From Nostocales cyanobacterium Centralia_MAG_434 (GTDB lineage Bacteria > Cyanobacteriota > Cyanobacteriia > Cyanobacteriales > Nostocaceae): a stretch of 59,461 nt of DNA. Position 1 is the first letter of the stretch. The number at the start of each line of letters is the position of its first letter. Location of the stretch: the NCBI GenBank assembly GCA_021324415.1, contig JAJPJF010000356.1, positions 1 through 59,461 on the forward strand, written 5' to 3'. Of this stretch, positions 27,106 to 35,819 are shown piece after piece. The notes below the pieces were generated by a model. That model did no database searches. It saw only the letters and a list, made by a program, of their open reading frames with translations, and had not been told where the DNA came from. Both the position numbers and the translations under genes were made by a program.

Positions 27106-27540
27106 ATGTTCCGCCGCAGTTTAGATAAACATTTAGGGTTGCTACTACTTTCGGTTTTCATTGCTACACCTGTTGCTGCTCACACAGAAAAAATCTCTGA
27201 AGATGTGGGTGGTTTGCTACACATAGAACCCCATGACAACCCCCAAGCAGGTCAAACGTCACAAGCTTGGATTGTGCTTACTCGTCAAGGAGGTCAGATC
27301 ATTCCTTTGGCGCAATGTAACTGTCAGTTGGCTGTTTACCCTAAACCTCGTAAAGGTAAGACCCCCTTACTAAAGCCTAGTTTGCACGCAGTATCAGCCG
27401 AGCAGTATCAAGGTATTCCTGGAGCCAATATCGTATTTCCTAAGGCAGGAGCTTACGAGCTGGAACTCAGTGGTACACCAAAATCTGGAGCTAGTTTCAA
27501 GCCGTTTAAGTTGTCATACACTGTTAATGTCAGCTCATAA
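27106..27540 (+). CDS. Exported protein of unknown function
   Basis: The 144-residue protein has an N-terminal signal peptide (about 1-25, LGLLLLSVFIATPVAAHT). The mature part has the features of a small beta-sandwich: alternating hydrophobic strands such as SQAWIVLTRQGGQIIPL and a C-terminal KLSYTVNVSS. A CNCQL motif at about residues 71-75 supplies two cysteines. The HIEPHDNPQAGQTSQAW segment resembles copper-resistance or YtkA-like periplasmic domains, but I cannot name a family with certainty. It lies 156 bases upstream of menB on the same strand, and I see no functional link to quinone synthesis. Signal peptide and expression are plausible; function is unknown. Confidence 0.75.
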   Translation: MFRRSLDKHLGLLLLSVFIATPVAAHTEKISEDVGGLLHIEPHDNPQAGQTSQAWIVLTRQGGQIIPLAQCNCQLAVYPKPRKGKTPLLKPSLHAVSAEQYQGIPGANIVFPKAGAYELELSGTPKSGASFKPFKLSYTVNVSS

Positions 27541-27696
27541 AAACCTTCGTTTGTAGTTGAGTTTTGGTGCCAAAGCTCAACTCTGAACCCAAATGTTACG
27601 ATTTTATAAAAAGCTATACTCAGTTAATTTATTTAATTCCGGATTGCTTAACCGTGAGATACAATTCTCAGGCTGAAGTATCACTTTAATCTGGAA

Positions 27697-28530
27697 ATGC
27701 AAATTAACTGGGAACTTGCCAAAACTTACGAAGATATACTATATCACAAAGCTGATGGCATTGCTAAAATCACAATCAACCGTCCCCACAAACGCAATGC
27801 CTTTCGTCCTAAAACAGTATTTGAACTATACGATGCTTTCTCCAACGCTCGTGAAGATCACAGGATTGGCGTTGTTTTATTGACTGGAGCTGGACCACAC
27901 ACTGATGGGAAATATGCCTTCTGTGCGGGAGGTGATCAAAGTGTACGAGGACATGCTGGATACATGGATGATGAGGGTGTTCCTCGCTTAAACGTACTTG
28001 ATCTGCAACGCCTGATTCGCTCCATCCCGAAAGTGGTGATTGCTCTTGTCGCTGGGTATGCGATTGGTGGTGGACAAGTCCTTCATTTGATTTGTGATCT
28101 CACCATTGCTGCAGATAACGCCATTTTCGGACAAACTGGTCCCAAAGTCGGGAGTTTTGACGGTGGTTTTGGTGCTAGTTATCTTGCTCGTGTCGTCGGA
28201 CAAAAAAAAGCACGGGAAATTTGGTTTCTCTGTCGTCAATATAATGCTCAGCAAGCCCAGGAAATGGGCTTGGTTAATTGCGTTGTTCCGGTAGAAAATT
28301 TAGAATCGGAAGGTATCCAATGGGCACAAGAAATTTTGGAAAAAAGTCCAATAGCCATTCGTTGTTTAAAAGCAGCTTTTAATGCCGATTGTGACGGTCA
28401 GGCTGGTCTGCAAGAACTCGCTGGAAATGCAACGCAACTTTTTTATATGACAGAAGAAGGATCTGAAGGAAAACAAGCGTTTCTGGAAAAACGTCCACCT
28501 AATTTTCGCCAATACCCTTGGTTACCTTAA
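27697..28530 (+). CDS. menB: 1,4-dihydroxy-2-naphthoyl-CoA synthase (MenB)
   Basis: MenB closes the naphthoquinone ring from o-succinylbenzoyl-CoA in phylloquinone synthesis. The 277-residue crotonase-fold protein opens with the family-typical [20 protein letters not shown] and has [11 protein letters not shown]. The oxyanion-hole segment is [11 protein letters not shown] (about 70-80), and [20 protein letters not shown] follows (about 112-131). [12 protein letters not shown] (about 143-154), with the catalytic-region aspartate and serine, is specific to MenB. The C-terminal [12 protein letters not shown] is also diagnostic. Length is normal for cyanobacteria. It is transcribed in the same direction as menD but separated by the desC-hemN-bchE cluster, and has its own terminator. 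Confidence 0.97.
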   Translation: MQINWELAKTYEDILYHKADGIAKITINRPHKRNAFRPKTVFELYDAFSNAREDHRIGVVLLTGAGPHTDGKYAFCAGGDQSVRGHAGYMDDEGVPRLNVLDLQRLIRSIPKVVIALVAGYAIGGGQVLHLICDLTIAADNAIFGQTGPKVGSFDGGFGASYLARVVGQKKAREIWFLCRQYNAQQAQEMGLVNCVVPVENLESEGIQWAQEILEKSPIAIRCLKAAFNADCDGQAGLQELAGNATQLFYMTEEGSEGKQAFLEKRPPNFRQYPWLP

Positions 28531-28538
28531 AAATCACA

Positions 28539-28570
28539 AAAATCGCACCCTTCACTAAAGGTGCGATTTT
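28539..28570. terminator. Intrinsic terminator after menB
   Basis: AAAATCGCACC (28539-28549) pairs perfectly with GGTGCGATTTT (28560-28570), an 11-bp stem with a ten-base loop ending in T4, nine bases after the menB stop. The A-rich left flank would allow function on the minus strand too. Confidence 0.85.
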
Positions 28571-28782
28571 ACAGATCAATCAAGGTCTTGTACAAACCTA
28601 TAAAACGTTAAAAGCAAATTTTATTTTAGATAAAGTGTACTTAGTACTCTATTGATTAGGGGTAACTCAGCATAAAACTATTACTCTGAACAAAGGCAAA
28701 GTTTGAAACAACTACTGTTTATGAAAATTGGTATCAGCAAGTTTTTTTGGTAACAATGTCCGATTAACAAGCATACAAAAAA

Positions 28783-29097
28783 TTAAATTAATACGGCTGG
28801 GGCTTTTGCTTGCTCAGTAGAGGAGCAAGACGCTGTCTCCTGTTCAACAGTGAGTCCAGATCCAGATTTTTTAGAGCTTGAAGCTAAAATTGGTGTTGCA
28901 TGTGGCAAACTCCAAACATCTTCTATACTCTCCCAGGATGGCGCAAAAGGTGGAAGCGCTAAGGAGCAGGCTTTCCAGTTACCTTGAACTGGTGCTCCTA
29001 ATTGCTGGCAAACTCCGCCACGACGCCCTTCAGGTTTGTAATAATGACAATAGCGACAGGCTGAAGTCAACAAATTTATGTGTTTCATAATTATCAT
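28783..29097 (-). CDS. Conserved cyanobacterial Cys-containing small protein
   Basis: The 104-residue protein has a compact N-terminal half with four cysteines, C14 and C17 (CRYCHYYKPEGRRGG), C30 (GVCQQLG) and C44 (WKACSLALPPFAPSWE), followed by a Ser/Ala-rich tail. The core is of a kind I recall from many filamentous cyanobacteria as an unnamed conserved protein, and the Cys spacing could bind zinc or an iron-sulfur cluster. Translation may instead begin at the ATG at 29088 (three residues shorter), where AAGG is better placed. It stands alone, with a 520-base gene-free region upstream. The function is unknown. Confidence 0.8.
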   Translation of the reverse strand: MIIMKHINLLTSACRYCHYYKPEGRRGGVCQQLGAPVQGNWKACSLALPPFAPSWESIEDVWSLPHATPILASSSKKSGSGLTVEQETASCSSTEQAKAPAVLI

Positions 29098-29617
29098 TGC
29101 CTTTTAGAGCTAATATGTCCTTCTTTCTTTTTATTGTGCTTCTCAAAATAAATAGGTATGAAAGTCAAAAAGCATGACTGATACACCTTTTAGCGATCCC
29201 AAGTAAAAGTTAACTTTATAATCTCTTTAGCTTTGTGTTATGTTTTTCAATTTTTCTTTAACAATATGATACATTTTTTGAAAAAGTTGATACATAACGA
29301 CTTTGGTCTTAAAAAGATTGGGGATCAACGCTAAAAATAAATATATCAATTGCTTCATATTTCTAACTTCATCCGTCAGAAACACTTTTAAGCATTGAAT
29401 CCGTTACGTCATCGGGCATAACTGGCGAAATTAGAATATTGCTTATGCAGTATCAAAATTCTCTAAAATATATCTAACTTAGGGCAGATGAAGTTATCTA
29501 AAAATCAATTGCTTAGCTCACGCTAGTTAAGCATTGAATTTGACATTTTTGCACTCTAGCCTCATTCTCTGACCTTTATACTGTTTTATGAGATTTGGAG
29601 TGAGATTGCATTATTCC
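29098..29617. other. Gene-free intergenic region
   Basis: This AT-rich stretch contains no supportable ORF. TTAAGCATTGAAT occurs twice (about 29390 and 29529) and GATACAT twice near 29265-29300, both of unknown meaning. The promoter of the 28783-29097 gene should lie near its left end. Confidence 0.4.
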
Positions 29618-30181
29618 CTACTGTTCCAAATTGCTTGACAAGTGCTTAGCAGCACAAATAAAACAAACACTCCAGCGCTGAAGTTCGCCTGCTGGAGTTG
29701 GACATTTGCATTGGGGACAAAGTGGTAAGCCATGCGATTGCGCTTGCACTGTCTTAGCCCAATGCTGAAAAGCAGTATTAGCATTCTGATTGGGAGATGT
29801 CACATCACTGTCTACCCTTATATCCTGGGCAAGAAAACTAGGATGTTTGCTTGACAAAACGGTCTGTTGACTCAATTCTGTGCCTTTAGGACGTTGCCAC
29901 CCAGCGGTAGAAAAGCGAATATCGACCAAAGGAGTGGGCAGTTTTTCATTGAGCTTTAGAAGCAGGCGTTGACGCTCGAAAGTTAAGTTTTGCGCCCAAG
30001 CAGCGCTAGATGTTGCTACCCGCAAAACACCACGCTGAATCAACAATGGCTGAGTATGAGCCGCAACGACTTTCCCGACAACTTCAGACCAACACGTGAG
30101 CAAGATTTGAAAAGGTTGCTCCTGTAATTTAGCCTGAACTTCTAAACCACCTAAAATATCATCAATTGATTTAAACGACAT
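29618..30181 (-). CDS. DciA-like protein (DUF721) with C-terminal zinc-ribbon-like motif
   Basis: DUF721 proteins include DciA, the replicative helicase (DnaB) loader of most bacteria. I start at the ATG at 30181 (187 residues), because the longer frame only adds six residues. The KH-like DUF721 domain covers about residues 1-95, with FQILLTCWSEVVGKVVAAHT, LLIQRGVLRVATSSAAWAQN and LLLKLNEKL. The linker is disordered, and the C-terminal 40 residues hold CPQCKCPTPAGELQRWSVC plus FIC, a possible zinc ribbon seen in cyanobacterial members. Length fits the cyanobacterial variety. It is divergent from the SPOR-like protein gene. Role as helicase loader is inferred from the family. Confidence 0.85.
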   Translation of the reverse strand: MSFKSIDDILGGLEVQAKLQEQPFQILLTCWSEVVGKVVAAHTQPLLIQRGVLRVATSSAAWAQNLTFERQRLLLKLNEKLPTPLVDIRFSTAGWQRPKGTELSQQTVLSSKHPSFLAQDIRVDSDVTSPNQNANTAFQHWAKTVQAQSHGLPLCPQCKCPTPAGELQRWSVCFICAAKHLSSNLEQ

Positions 30182-30491
30182 TTTGCTAGATATGCGCAAA
30201 ACTTGCAGCTTGGTTGCGCAATTTCTCTATGATAATTTCTGTGGACAATTTTCAAGGCAGCCACCCATGAACAGAGTTCACAATCAAGTGTCAACACCCC
30301 GCTCTCAAGAGACGGGACTTGAAGCCTCTATTTTTAATGACAATTTTTCTTTCCACTCCCTCACTCCCTCAAAGCCCCCCACTCCAGTGGGGACTCCTCG
30401 TTTCCACGACTTTACTTTCTATTTTTAAGACATATTGGCACAAATGTATCTTTAAATTTATCTGGCAGTCACGCTTGGAGGCAGATGGGCA
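30182..30491. other. Intergenic region with two strong hairpins
   Basis: A stem CCCG-C-TCTC-AA-GAGA-CGGG (30298-30316, with one bulged base) is enclosed by CAAGT/ACTTG (30285-30289 with 30317-30321). A second hairpin CCCCACT-CC-AGTGGGG lies at 30377-30392. The first is reminiscent of ends of IS200/IS605-type elements, but no transposase is present. No gene is supported between them. Confidence 0.4.
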
Positions 30492-31730
30492 ATGAGTCAA
30501 AATCCCCTGGTAGATTTGGATGCTCAATCTTCTAAAACAACTGGGTTGAAGCCAGCACTAGCTGCAGCACTGGCAAGTTTAGAAGTCAAGTTAGATCAAG
30601 AGTTAGCCCGATACCGACGAACAAAAACTGTATATAAAGCTCCTAGTCAACCTCGTGAAGGCGTTTCAATCATCAGTAAACCACAGGTTCTGACTGTTAT
30701 TAATACAACAGAGAGTAAAAATCCAACGGCTGAGGAAAGTGGTAAAGTTCACCAGAATGAATTGGAAGCAGCTACCGAAACCACTCCAAATTCTGCTTCT
30801 GTGCAGCAGGAGGAGACGTCTGTTGTAGATGAAACTAACACACCATTCGTAGAAACTCCGAAACCTGAAGAACAACACAATCACAAGACGCCTTCTAACC
30901 CACAACCAACCGAAACTCCAGTAACATCAAAGTCAAGTTCCAGCAGTATAGTACCAGCCGTCCTTGGGGAGCGTCAGAGTGAACCTTCAACACAGCCAGA
31001 GGACTTTTTGGAGTCGTCTGAAGCATTGTTACGCAGCCTAGTAGACGAACAACCTAGCACTCAAAGCCGAGTCAATTCCAAGCAAAGTCTGCTCTCACCT
31101 TTGGGTATTGGTTCAATACTCTTATTAATATTGGCGAGTCTCTCTCTTGGCTATATCATGCTTAGTCCCAAAAGTTGGCCGCAATTGAATTTAGACAGTT
31201 TGTGGAAGAGAAAGACATCTGAGCCGGGAAATAACACCACAACCGCTCACGATGAGCCAAAGCTTACACCTATACCTAAGTATCCCAACTTAGCAGAGAG
31301 TGAGTTTCCAGAGGTGAGAGATCCAAATGATATAGTCGGCTTGAAACCCAAAGCTAAACCAACAGCTGTTCCATCACCCTACCCACTCGTTACGCAAAAT
31401 CCAACAAATCTAACAACTACGGCACCTCAACCCCAGCCTCTTGCACCCTCGATCAATTCACTGCCAATCCCAACAGTCACAAGCCCAAGCTTGTCCTCTC
31501 CAAACCCAGAAGCACAAATTGAACCCTCAAAGGACGGATTTTATCACATAATTACAGAAAATCAAGGCGTTTCCACCTTTAGTGCTGCACGCAAGATCAT
31601 TCATGATGCGTATTTATCAACCGATGGCAAATATATTTATCTGGGCGCTGTGAAGAATCAACAGAAAGCTCAACAACTGGTACAACAGCTACAGGCACAG
31701 GGGATCAATGCACGGATTCAACAACCGTAG
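30492..31730 (+). CDS. Single-pass membrane protein with SPOR-like C terminus
   Basis: The 412-residue protein has an N-terminal region with a conserved-looking segment (TGLKPALAAALASLEVKLDQ, about 16-35, then ELARYRR), a disordered Glu/Thr/Pro/Ser linker, and one transmembrane helix near residues 202-225 (GIGSILLLILASLSLGYIML). After a Pro-rich periplasmic linker comes a C-terminal globular domain of about 70 residues (DGFYHIITENQGVSTFSAAR to QGINARIQQP). This domain resembles a SPOR repeat, in which the closing QQAQQLVQQLQAQGINARI-like helix and strand bind denuded peptidoglycan. A cytoplasmic-N, periplasmic-C topology is inferred. The role may be in cell wall or septum organisation; the N-terminal part is unrecognised. 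Confidence 0.75.
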   Translation: MSQNPLVDLDAQSSKTTGLKPALAAALASLEVKLDQELARYRRTKTVYKAPSQPREGVSIISKPQVLTVINTTESKNPTAEESGKVHQNELEAATETTPNSASVQQEETSVVDETNTPFVETPKPEEQHNHKTPSNPQPTETPVTSKSSSSSIVPAVLGERQSEPSTQPEDFLESSEALLRSLVDEQPSTQSRVNSKQSLLSPLGIGSILLLILASLSLGYIMLSPKSWPQLNLDSLWKRKTSEPGNNTTTAHDEPKLTPIPKYPNLAESEFPEVRDPNDIVGLKPKAKPTAVPSPYPLVTQNPTNLTTTAPQPQPLAPSINSLPIPTVTSPSLSSPNPEAQIEPSKDGFYHIITENQGVSTFSAARKIIHDAYLSTDGKYIYLGAVKNQQKAQQLVQQLQAQGINARIQQP

Positions 31731-31746
31731 CTAGGGGAGCAGGGAA

Positions 31747-31780
31747 GGGGGACAAGGAGGACAAGGAGGACAAGGAGGAT
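31747..31780. repeat. 9-bp repeat tract (GACAAGGAG)
   Basis: About four units of the dispersed 9-bp repeat follow the SPOR-like gene. After them come ATGCCCCATGCCCCATGCC-type 7-mers (about 31791-31808), another dispersed repeat in this window. Confidence 0.9.
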
Positions 31781-32008
31781 ACTCCCTATTATGCCCCATG
31801 CCCCATGCCTCACTCCCCCAACGACAAATAACGGACGAAAAGGTTAATTGCCATGCCCCTACAGTACAATTTTCAGTATATGTGTACTTGTCAGAAGAAA
31901 ATCAGGGGGAGTTCAGTCCACAGCTAGAAGCAGTGGGTTGACGATAGATTTTTTATAAAAATTAAGCCAACTGGCTGGTGACTGGCAAAAAGTGAATGGA
32001 GGTCCGAT

Positions 32009-32704
32009 ATGGGGTTGATTGACCGTATCCAGCGTGTAGTTCGCGCCAACCTTAACAGTTTTATAAGCAAGTCTAATGATCCAGAAAAGCTTCTAGAGGC
32101 GATTGTTTTGGAAATGCAAGATAATCTGCTGGAATTGCGACAGGCGATCGCACAGGCGATTGCCACCCAAAAACGCATTGAACGGCAGGTCATGCAAGCA
32201 CACTCAGCAGCAGAGGAATGGTATCGTCGTGCTCAATTAGCTTTGCAACAAGACAATGAACCTCTAGCAAGAGAGGCTCTCACTAAACGCCAAGGTTATC
32301 AAAAAACTGCCACAACTCTCTCTAATCAAATTGAGCAGCACATAACTGTTGTGGATAGGCTGAAAAAGGACATGCGAACCTTAGAGTTCAAAATTGCCGA
32401 GGTAAAAACTAAAAAAGATATGTATATTGCTCGTGCTCGCTCTGCACAGGCTTCGTATAAGCTACAAGAAATGCTAAGCGGGGTTTCAAACTCAAGCAGC
32501 TTGAATGCTTTTGAGCAGATGGAAGAAAAAGTTATGCAGCTAGAAGCCCAGACTGAAGCATTATCTAAACTTGGCACAGACGACTTACATTCATCTTTTA
32601 CTTCCGTACAATCTGGTAATGCTATTGAAGCAGAATTGTCGTCAATGAAGGGTCAGCTTTTAACAGGTAGTGACTACCCACAACAAGATAGTGGTCATGC
32701 TTAA
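32009..32704 (+). CDS. pspA: PspA/IM30-family membrane-remodelling protein (PspA-like)
   Basis: PspA/VIPP1 proteins are bacterial ESCRT-III homologues that form rods or rings and protect or reshape membranes. The 231-residue protein opens with the amphipathic helix MGLIDRIQRVVRANLNSFIS, followed by a long alpha-helical coiled coil with YRRAQLALQQDNEPLAREAL and TLEFKIAEVKTKKDMYIARA. NAFEQMEEKVMQLEAQTEAL is the helix-4 signature. It lacks the C-terminal extension of VIPP1 and ends in a short, disordered tail. It is followed 234 bases later by a VIPP1-type paralogue on the same strand. The pair likely arose by duplication; this copy would act as the stress-related PspA. Confidence 0.92.
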   Translation: MGLIDRIQRVVRANLNSFISKSNDPEKLLEAIVLEMQDNLLELRQAIAQAIATQKRIERQVMQAHSAAEEWYRRAQLALQQDNEPLAREALTKRQGYQKTATTLSNQIEQHITVVDRLKKDMRTLEFKIAEVKTKKDMYIARARSAQASYKLQEMLSGVSNSSSLNAFEQMEEKVMQLEAQTEALSKLGTDDLHSSFTSVQSGNAIEAELSSMKGQLLTGSDYPQQDSGHA

Positions 32705-32938
32705 AAGAAATCTTCAAGTGGCTCTATCAATAAAAGGCTAGCAGTTACCTATAAGCTAGCACTCCCAATAATTTGATTGGGCAAAGACTATGCTTAGAGC
32801 ATATCTTAAGATTATAGAGGCGCATAGGAGTTAACGATTTAGAACGGAAAGATTACATTGAAATAAGTAGCAACGAAAATAGTAAAAAAGCTAACTGTCC
32901 AACTAAAAGCGTAAATCAAAAAAAGGAAAAACAGAGTT

Positions 32939-33712
32939 ATGGGATTATTTGATCGTATTAAGCGAGTCGTCAGTGCTAACCTCAACGACTTGGTCAGCAA
33001 AGCTGAAGACCCTGAGAAAATGCTGGAACAAGCCATTGTCGAAATGCAAGAGGACTTGGTACAACTACGTCAAGGAGTTGCCCAGGCAATTGCTGCTCAA
33101 AAACGTACTGAAAAACAGTACAATGATGCTCAAAATGAAATTAACAAGTGGCAACGCAATGCCCAATTAGCGCTGCAGAAAGGCGATGAAAATCTAGCAA
33201 GACAAGCGCTAGAGCGGAAGAAGACATTTACTGAATCAGGCAGTGCTCTCAAAGCTAGCTTAGATCAGCAAACTGTTCAAGTTGAAAATCTTAAACGTAA
33301 CTTAATCCAGTTAGAAAGTAAAATTTCTGAGGCAAAGACCAAAAAAGAAATGCTCAAAGCTCGTATTACTGCTGCCAAAGCTCAAGAGCAACTTCAAGGT
33401 ATGGTCCGTGGGATGAATTCTAGCAGTGCAATGGCAGCATTCGAGCGGATGGAAGAGAAAGTCTTGATGCAAGAAGCGCGTGCTCAATCAGCAGGCGAAT
33501 TAGCAGGCCAAGATTTGGAAAGTCAATTTGCAGCTTTGGAATCTAGTAGCGATGTAGATGATGAATTGGCAGCTTTGAAAGCGCAGATGTCTCTACCTGG
33601 AGGTCAACCTAATCAACCAAAATTACCACCGGAACAAACTCCCGCTCCTAAATCACATGAAGTGGTTGATGCTGAATTGGAATCGTTGCGCAAGCAATTG
33701 GATCAAATGTAA
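32939..33712 (+). CDS. vipp1: VIPP1 (IM30), thylakoid membrane biogenesis protein
   Basis: VIPP1 supports thylakoid membrane formation and repair. The 257-residue protein opens with MGLFDRIKRVVSANLNDLVS and has the PspA-like helical core with WQRNAQLALQKGDENLARQA and NSSSAMAAFERMEEKVL. A Pro-rich linker (about 215-238) leads to the VIPP1-specific C-terminal helix HEVVDAELESLRKQLDQM, which distinguishes it from PspA and marks it as the thylakoid type. A hairpin TCCCAC/GTGGGA lies just after it at 33740-33762. The gene follows the PspA paralogue and precedes a thioredoxin gene. The two PspA-type proteins may co-assemble, which is an inference. Confidence 0.95.
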   Translation: MGLFDRIKRVVSANLNDLVSKAEDPEKMLEQAIVEMQEDLVQLRQGVAQAIAAQKRTEKQYNDAQNEINKWQRNAQLALQKGDENLARQALERKKTFTESGSALKASLDQQTVQVENLKRNLIQLESKISEAKTKKEMLKARITAAKAQEQLQGMVRGMNSSSAMAAFERMEEKVLMQEARAQSAGELAGQDLESQFAALESSSDVDDELAALKAQMSLPGGQPNQPKLPPEQTPAPKSHEVVDAELESLRKQLDQM

Positions 33713-33913
33713 AATTTTCATAAAGCTTGTTTGCGCTAGTCCCACGCCTGCAGGTAGTGGGATTTACCGTCATTGGTCCTTTGTCAATCCTAGTGATGAG
33801 GGTGCAGAGGGAAATTCAGTGCTTTGTTACCAGCTGATCTCCTGCGCTGCCCATTCTGGGATAGAGTATTGTGAGTGCCAACTTTGATAGACGCCACCTG
33901 ATGGAGATCTACA

Positions 33914-34243
33914 ATGAGTAAGGGTGTAATAGCCATAACTGACGCTGAGTTTGAAACCGAAGTGTTGCAAGCCAACTTGCCAGTATTGGTTTACTTTTGG
34001 GCTTCCTGGTGTGGACCTTGTCAATTGATGTCGCCACTCATTGACTCAACTGCCACCACATATAGCGATCGCTTAAAAGTGATCAAAATGGAAGTTGATC
34101 CTAACCCAGTCACTGTTAAACAATATCAAGTGAAAGGTGTACCCGCCCTGAGGCTAATTCAAAAAGGCAAAGAGTTAGTATCTGCTGAAGGGGTCATGCC
34201 CAAGGAGAAACTACTCAGCCTTTTAGAGACACACTTAAATTAG
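33914..34243 (+). CDS. Thioredoxin
   Basis: The 109-residue thioredoxin has the canonical active site W32-C33-G-P-C36 in FWASWCGPCQLMSP and the cis-proline at about residue 78 in VKGVPALRL. The chain length is that of classic thioredoxins, with no signal peptide or membrane anchor, so it is cytosolic. The sequence VEVDPNP after the second strand and the K-GKELV turn are normal. It reduces target disulfides using electrons from ferredoxin- or NADPH-thioredoxin reductase. GGAG lies upstream of the ATG. It probably belongs to a divergent cyanobacterial type rather than the major TrxA, because of the YFWASWC start and LMSPLIDS segment. It follows vipp1 by about 200 bases. Confidence 0.95.
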   Translation: MSKGVIAITDAEFETEVLQANLPVLVYFWASWCGPCQLMSPLIDSTATTYSDRLKVIKMEVDPNPVTVKQYQVKGVPALRLIQKGKELVSAEGVMPKEKLLSLLETHLN

Positions 34244-34338
34244 TCAATGGCAATTAGTTCGCGGTTAGTAGTTACTTTCATAACCAGTAAATAACAACTA
34301 ACCCTTTTCAATCATGGAGATTCTGTGCAAACGGGTTT

Positions 34339-34366
34339 GCCAGTTACCTATAGAAGAGAACCCTCT
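34339..34366 (+). repeat. Partial copy of an interspersed GCCAGT...-type repeat
   Basis: GCCAGTTACCTATAGAAGAG and the following bases match the copy at 58237-58279 (GCCAGTCACCTACAGAAGGA) with few differences. Further CGGGACTTCC and GGGAAACC fragments follow to about 34470, typical of mosaic dispersed repeats. Confidence 0.5.
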
Positions 34367-34535
34367 TTGTCATTTGCAACGGAGGGAAACCGAAACGAGA
34401 TGCCTAGGTTGGGCATAACACCACTTGCGGGACTTCCTGGGAAACCTATCCAAGGCAGTGGCTTTTTCTTACAACTTCTCTCTCTAGTGCTGGTCTCACA
34501 CCTAACAACAAAGCAAATAATAACTAACCATAAAA

Positions 34536-35735
34536 ATGAAGTTCGCTAAGCGTATACAACCATTACAGTTTAATGTATTTGCTGTTATGGACACAGCCAA
34601 GGCGAAAGCTTCGGCTGCTGGACAAGAACTGATTGATTTGTCCCTGGGATCTTCAGATTTGCCAACAGAATCACATGTTATTGAAGCAATCAGCCAGTCT
34701 CTCCAAGATCGAAGTACTCACGGCTACTTGCTGTTTCATGGTACACGAGCATTTCGCCAAACAGCTGCTAACTGGTATGAGCAGAAATTTGGTATTCCTG
34801 TTGATTCTGAAACAGAAGTGCTACCTCTCATTGGTTCCCAAGAAGGTACAGCTCATCTACCCCTAGCAGTACTCAATCCAGGTGAGTATGCCTTGTTGCA
34901 AGATCCAGGCTATCCATCCCATGAAGGAGGAGTCTACCTAGCTAGTGGTCAAATATATAGAATGCCTTTAAGAGAAGAAAATGCTTTTTTACCAGTATTT
35001 TCTGAGATTCCTATACCTGTACTAGCGGAGTCGCGGATGATGGTGTTGAGCTATCCTCATAACCCTACCACGGCGATCGCACCTTTATCACTATTTAAAG
35101 AAGCTGTTGCCTTTTGTCAGCAACATAATCTCGTTTTGGTTCATGATTTTCCCTATGTAGATGTGGTTTTTGAAGACAGTAGCGAGCAAGGTCAAAATCT
35201 TTACCATTCCTCATGCCTTGCGCCTTCTGTTCTGCAAGCCGATCCTGAGAAAAGTGTCTCAATTGAATTCTTCACTCTTTCCAAGTCCTACAATATGGGT
35301 GGCTTTCGTATTGGCTTTGCCATTGGTAATGCTCAGTTAATTAAGGCATTACGTCAGGTTAAAGCAGCAATTGACTTTAATCAGTATCAGGGGATTTTAA
35401 ATGGTGCGATCGCTGCTCTTAGCGGTTCACAAACTGGAGTCAAAGCTACTGTGGCCACATACCGCCAACGTCGAGACATTTTCATCAGCGCTTTGAACCG
35501 TATTGGCTGGCAAGTTTCTTCTCCTCAGGCAACAATGTATGTTTGGGCAAAATTGCCAGAACCTTGGAGTCAAGATTCTGTCCAATTTTGTACTCAGCTA
35601 GTGGAAAAAACTGGAGTTGCCGTTGCACCAGGTGCTGGATTTGGCAAATTTGGAGAAGGGTTTGTACGTTTTGCCTTGGTGCATGAGGCAAACATCTTGC
35701 AAACAGCAGTAGAAAGAATTGCTGAATTTTTGTAA
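34536..35735 (+). CDS. PLP-dependent class I/II aminotransferase (LL-DAP aminotransferase-like)
   Basis: This 399-residue fold-type I aminotransferase has the PLP-binding lysine K250 in FTLSKSYNMGGFRIGFAIG, D204 and Y207 in VHDFPYVDV, the N in YPHNPTTA and the phosphate-binding SQEGTAHL. The opening IQPLQFNVFAVMDTAKAKA and the LSLGSSDLP segment are like the LL-diaminopimelate aminotransferase and succinyl-DAP aminotransferase subgroup. Cyanobacteria use LL-DAP aminotransferase for lysine and cell wall precursor synthesis, but a separate, more conserved DapL usually does that, so this may be a paralogue of uncertain substrate. Length is standard. It is convergent with serC-type gene at 35820, with 84 bases between. 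Confidence 0.88.
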   Translation: MKFAKRIQPLQFNVFAVMDTAKAKASAAGQELIDLSLGSSDLPTESHVIEAISQSLQDRSTHGYLLFHGTRAFRQTAANWYEQKFGIPVDSETEVLPLIGSQEGTAHLPLAVLNPGEYALLQDPGYPSHEGGVYLASGQIYRMPLREENAFLPVFSEIPIPVLAESRMMVLSYPHNPTTAIAPLSLFKEAVAFCQQHNLVLVHDFPYVDVVFEDSSEQGQNLYHSSCLAPSVLQADPEKSVSIEFFTLSKSYNMGGFRIGFAIGNAQLIKALRQVKAAIDFNQYQGILNGAIAALSGSQTGVKATVATYRQRRDIFISALNRIGWQVSSPQATMYVWAKLPEPWSQDSVQFCTQLVEKTGVAVAPGAGFGKFGEGFVRFALVHEANILQTAVERIAEFL

Positions 35736-35819
35736 GCCCCCTAAGCTCCCCTGATAAATACTTTCCCCCGTGCACGTAGTAGAGAATGAAGCGCACAGGA
35801 AAAGTATCTTCGCTTTTTA

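Noticed and set aside
30285-30321. Transposon end (IS200/IS605) at the hairpin
   Set aside because: The hairpin looks suggestive, but there is no transposase gene nearby and no second end was found.
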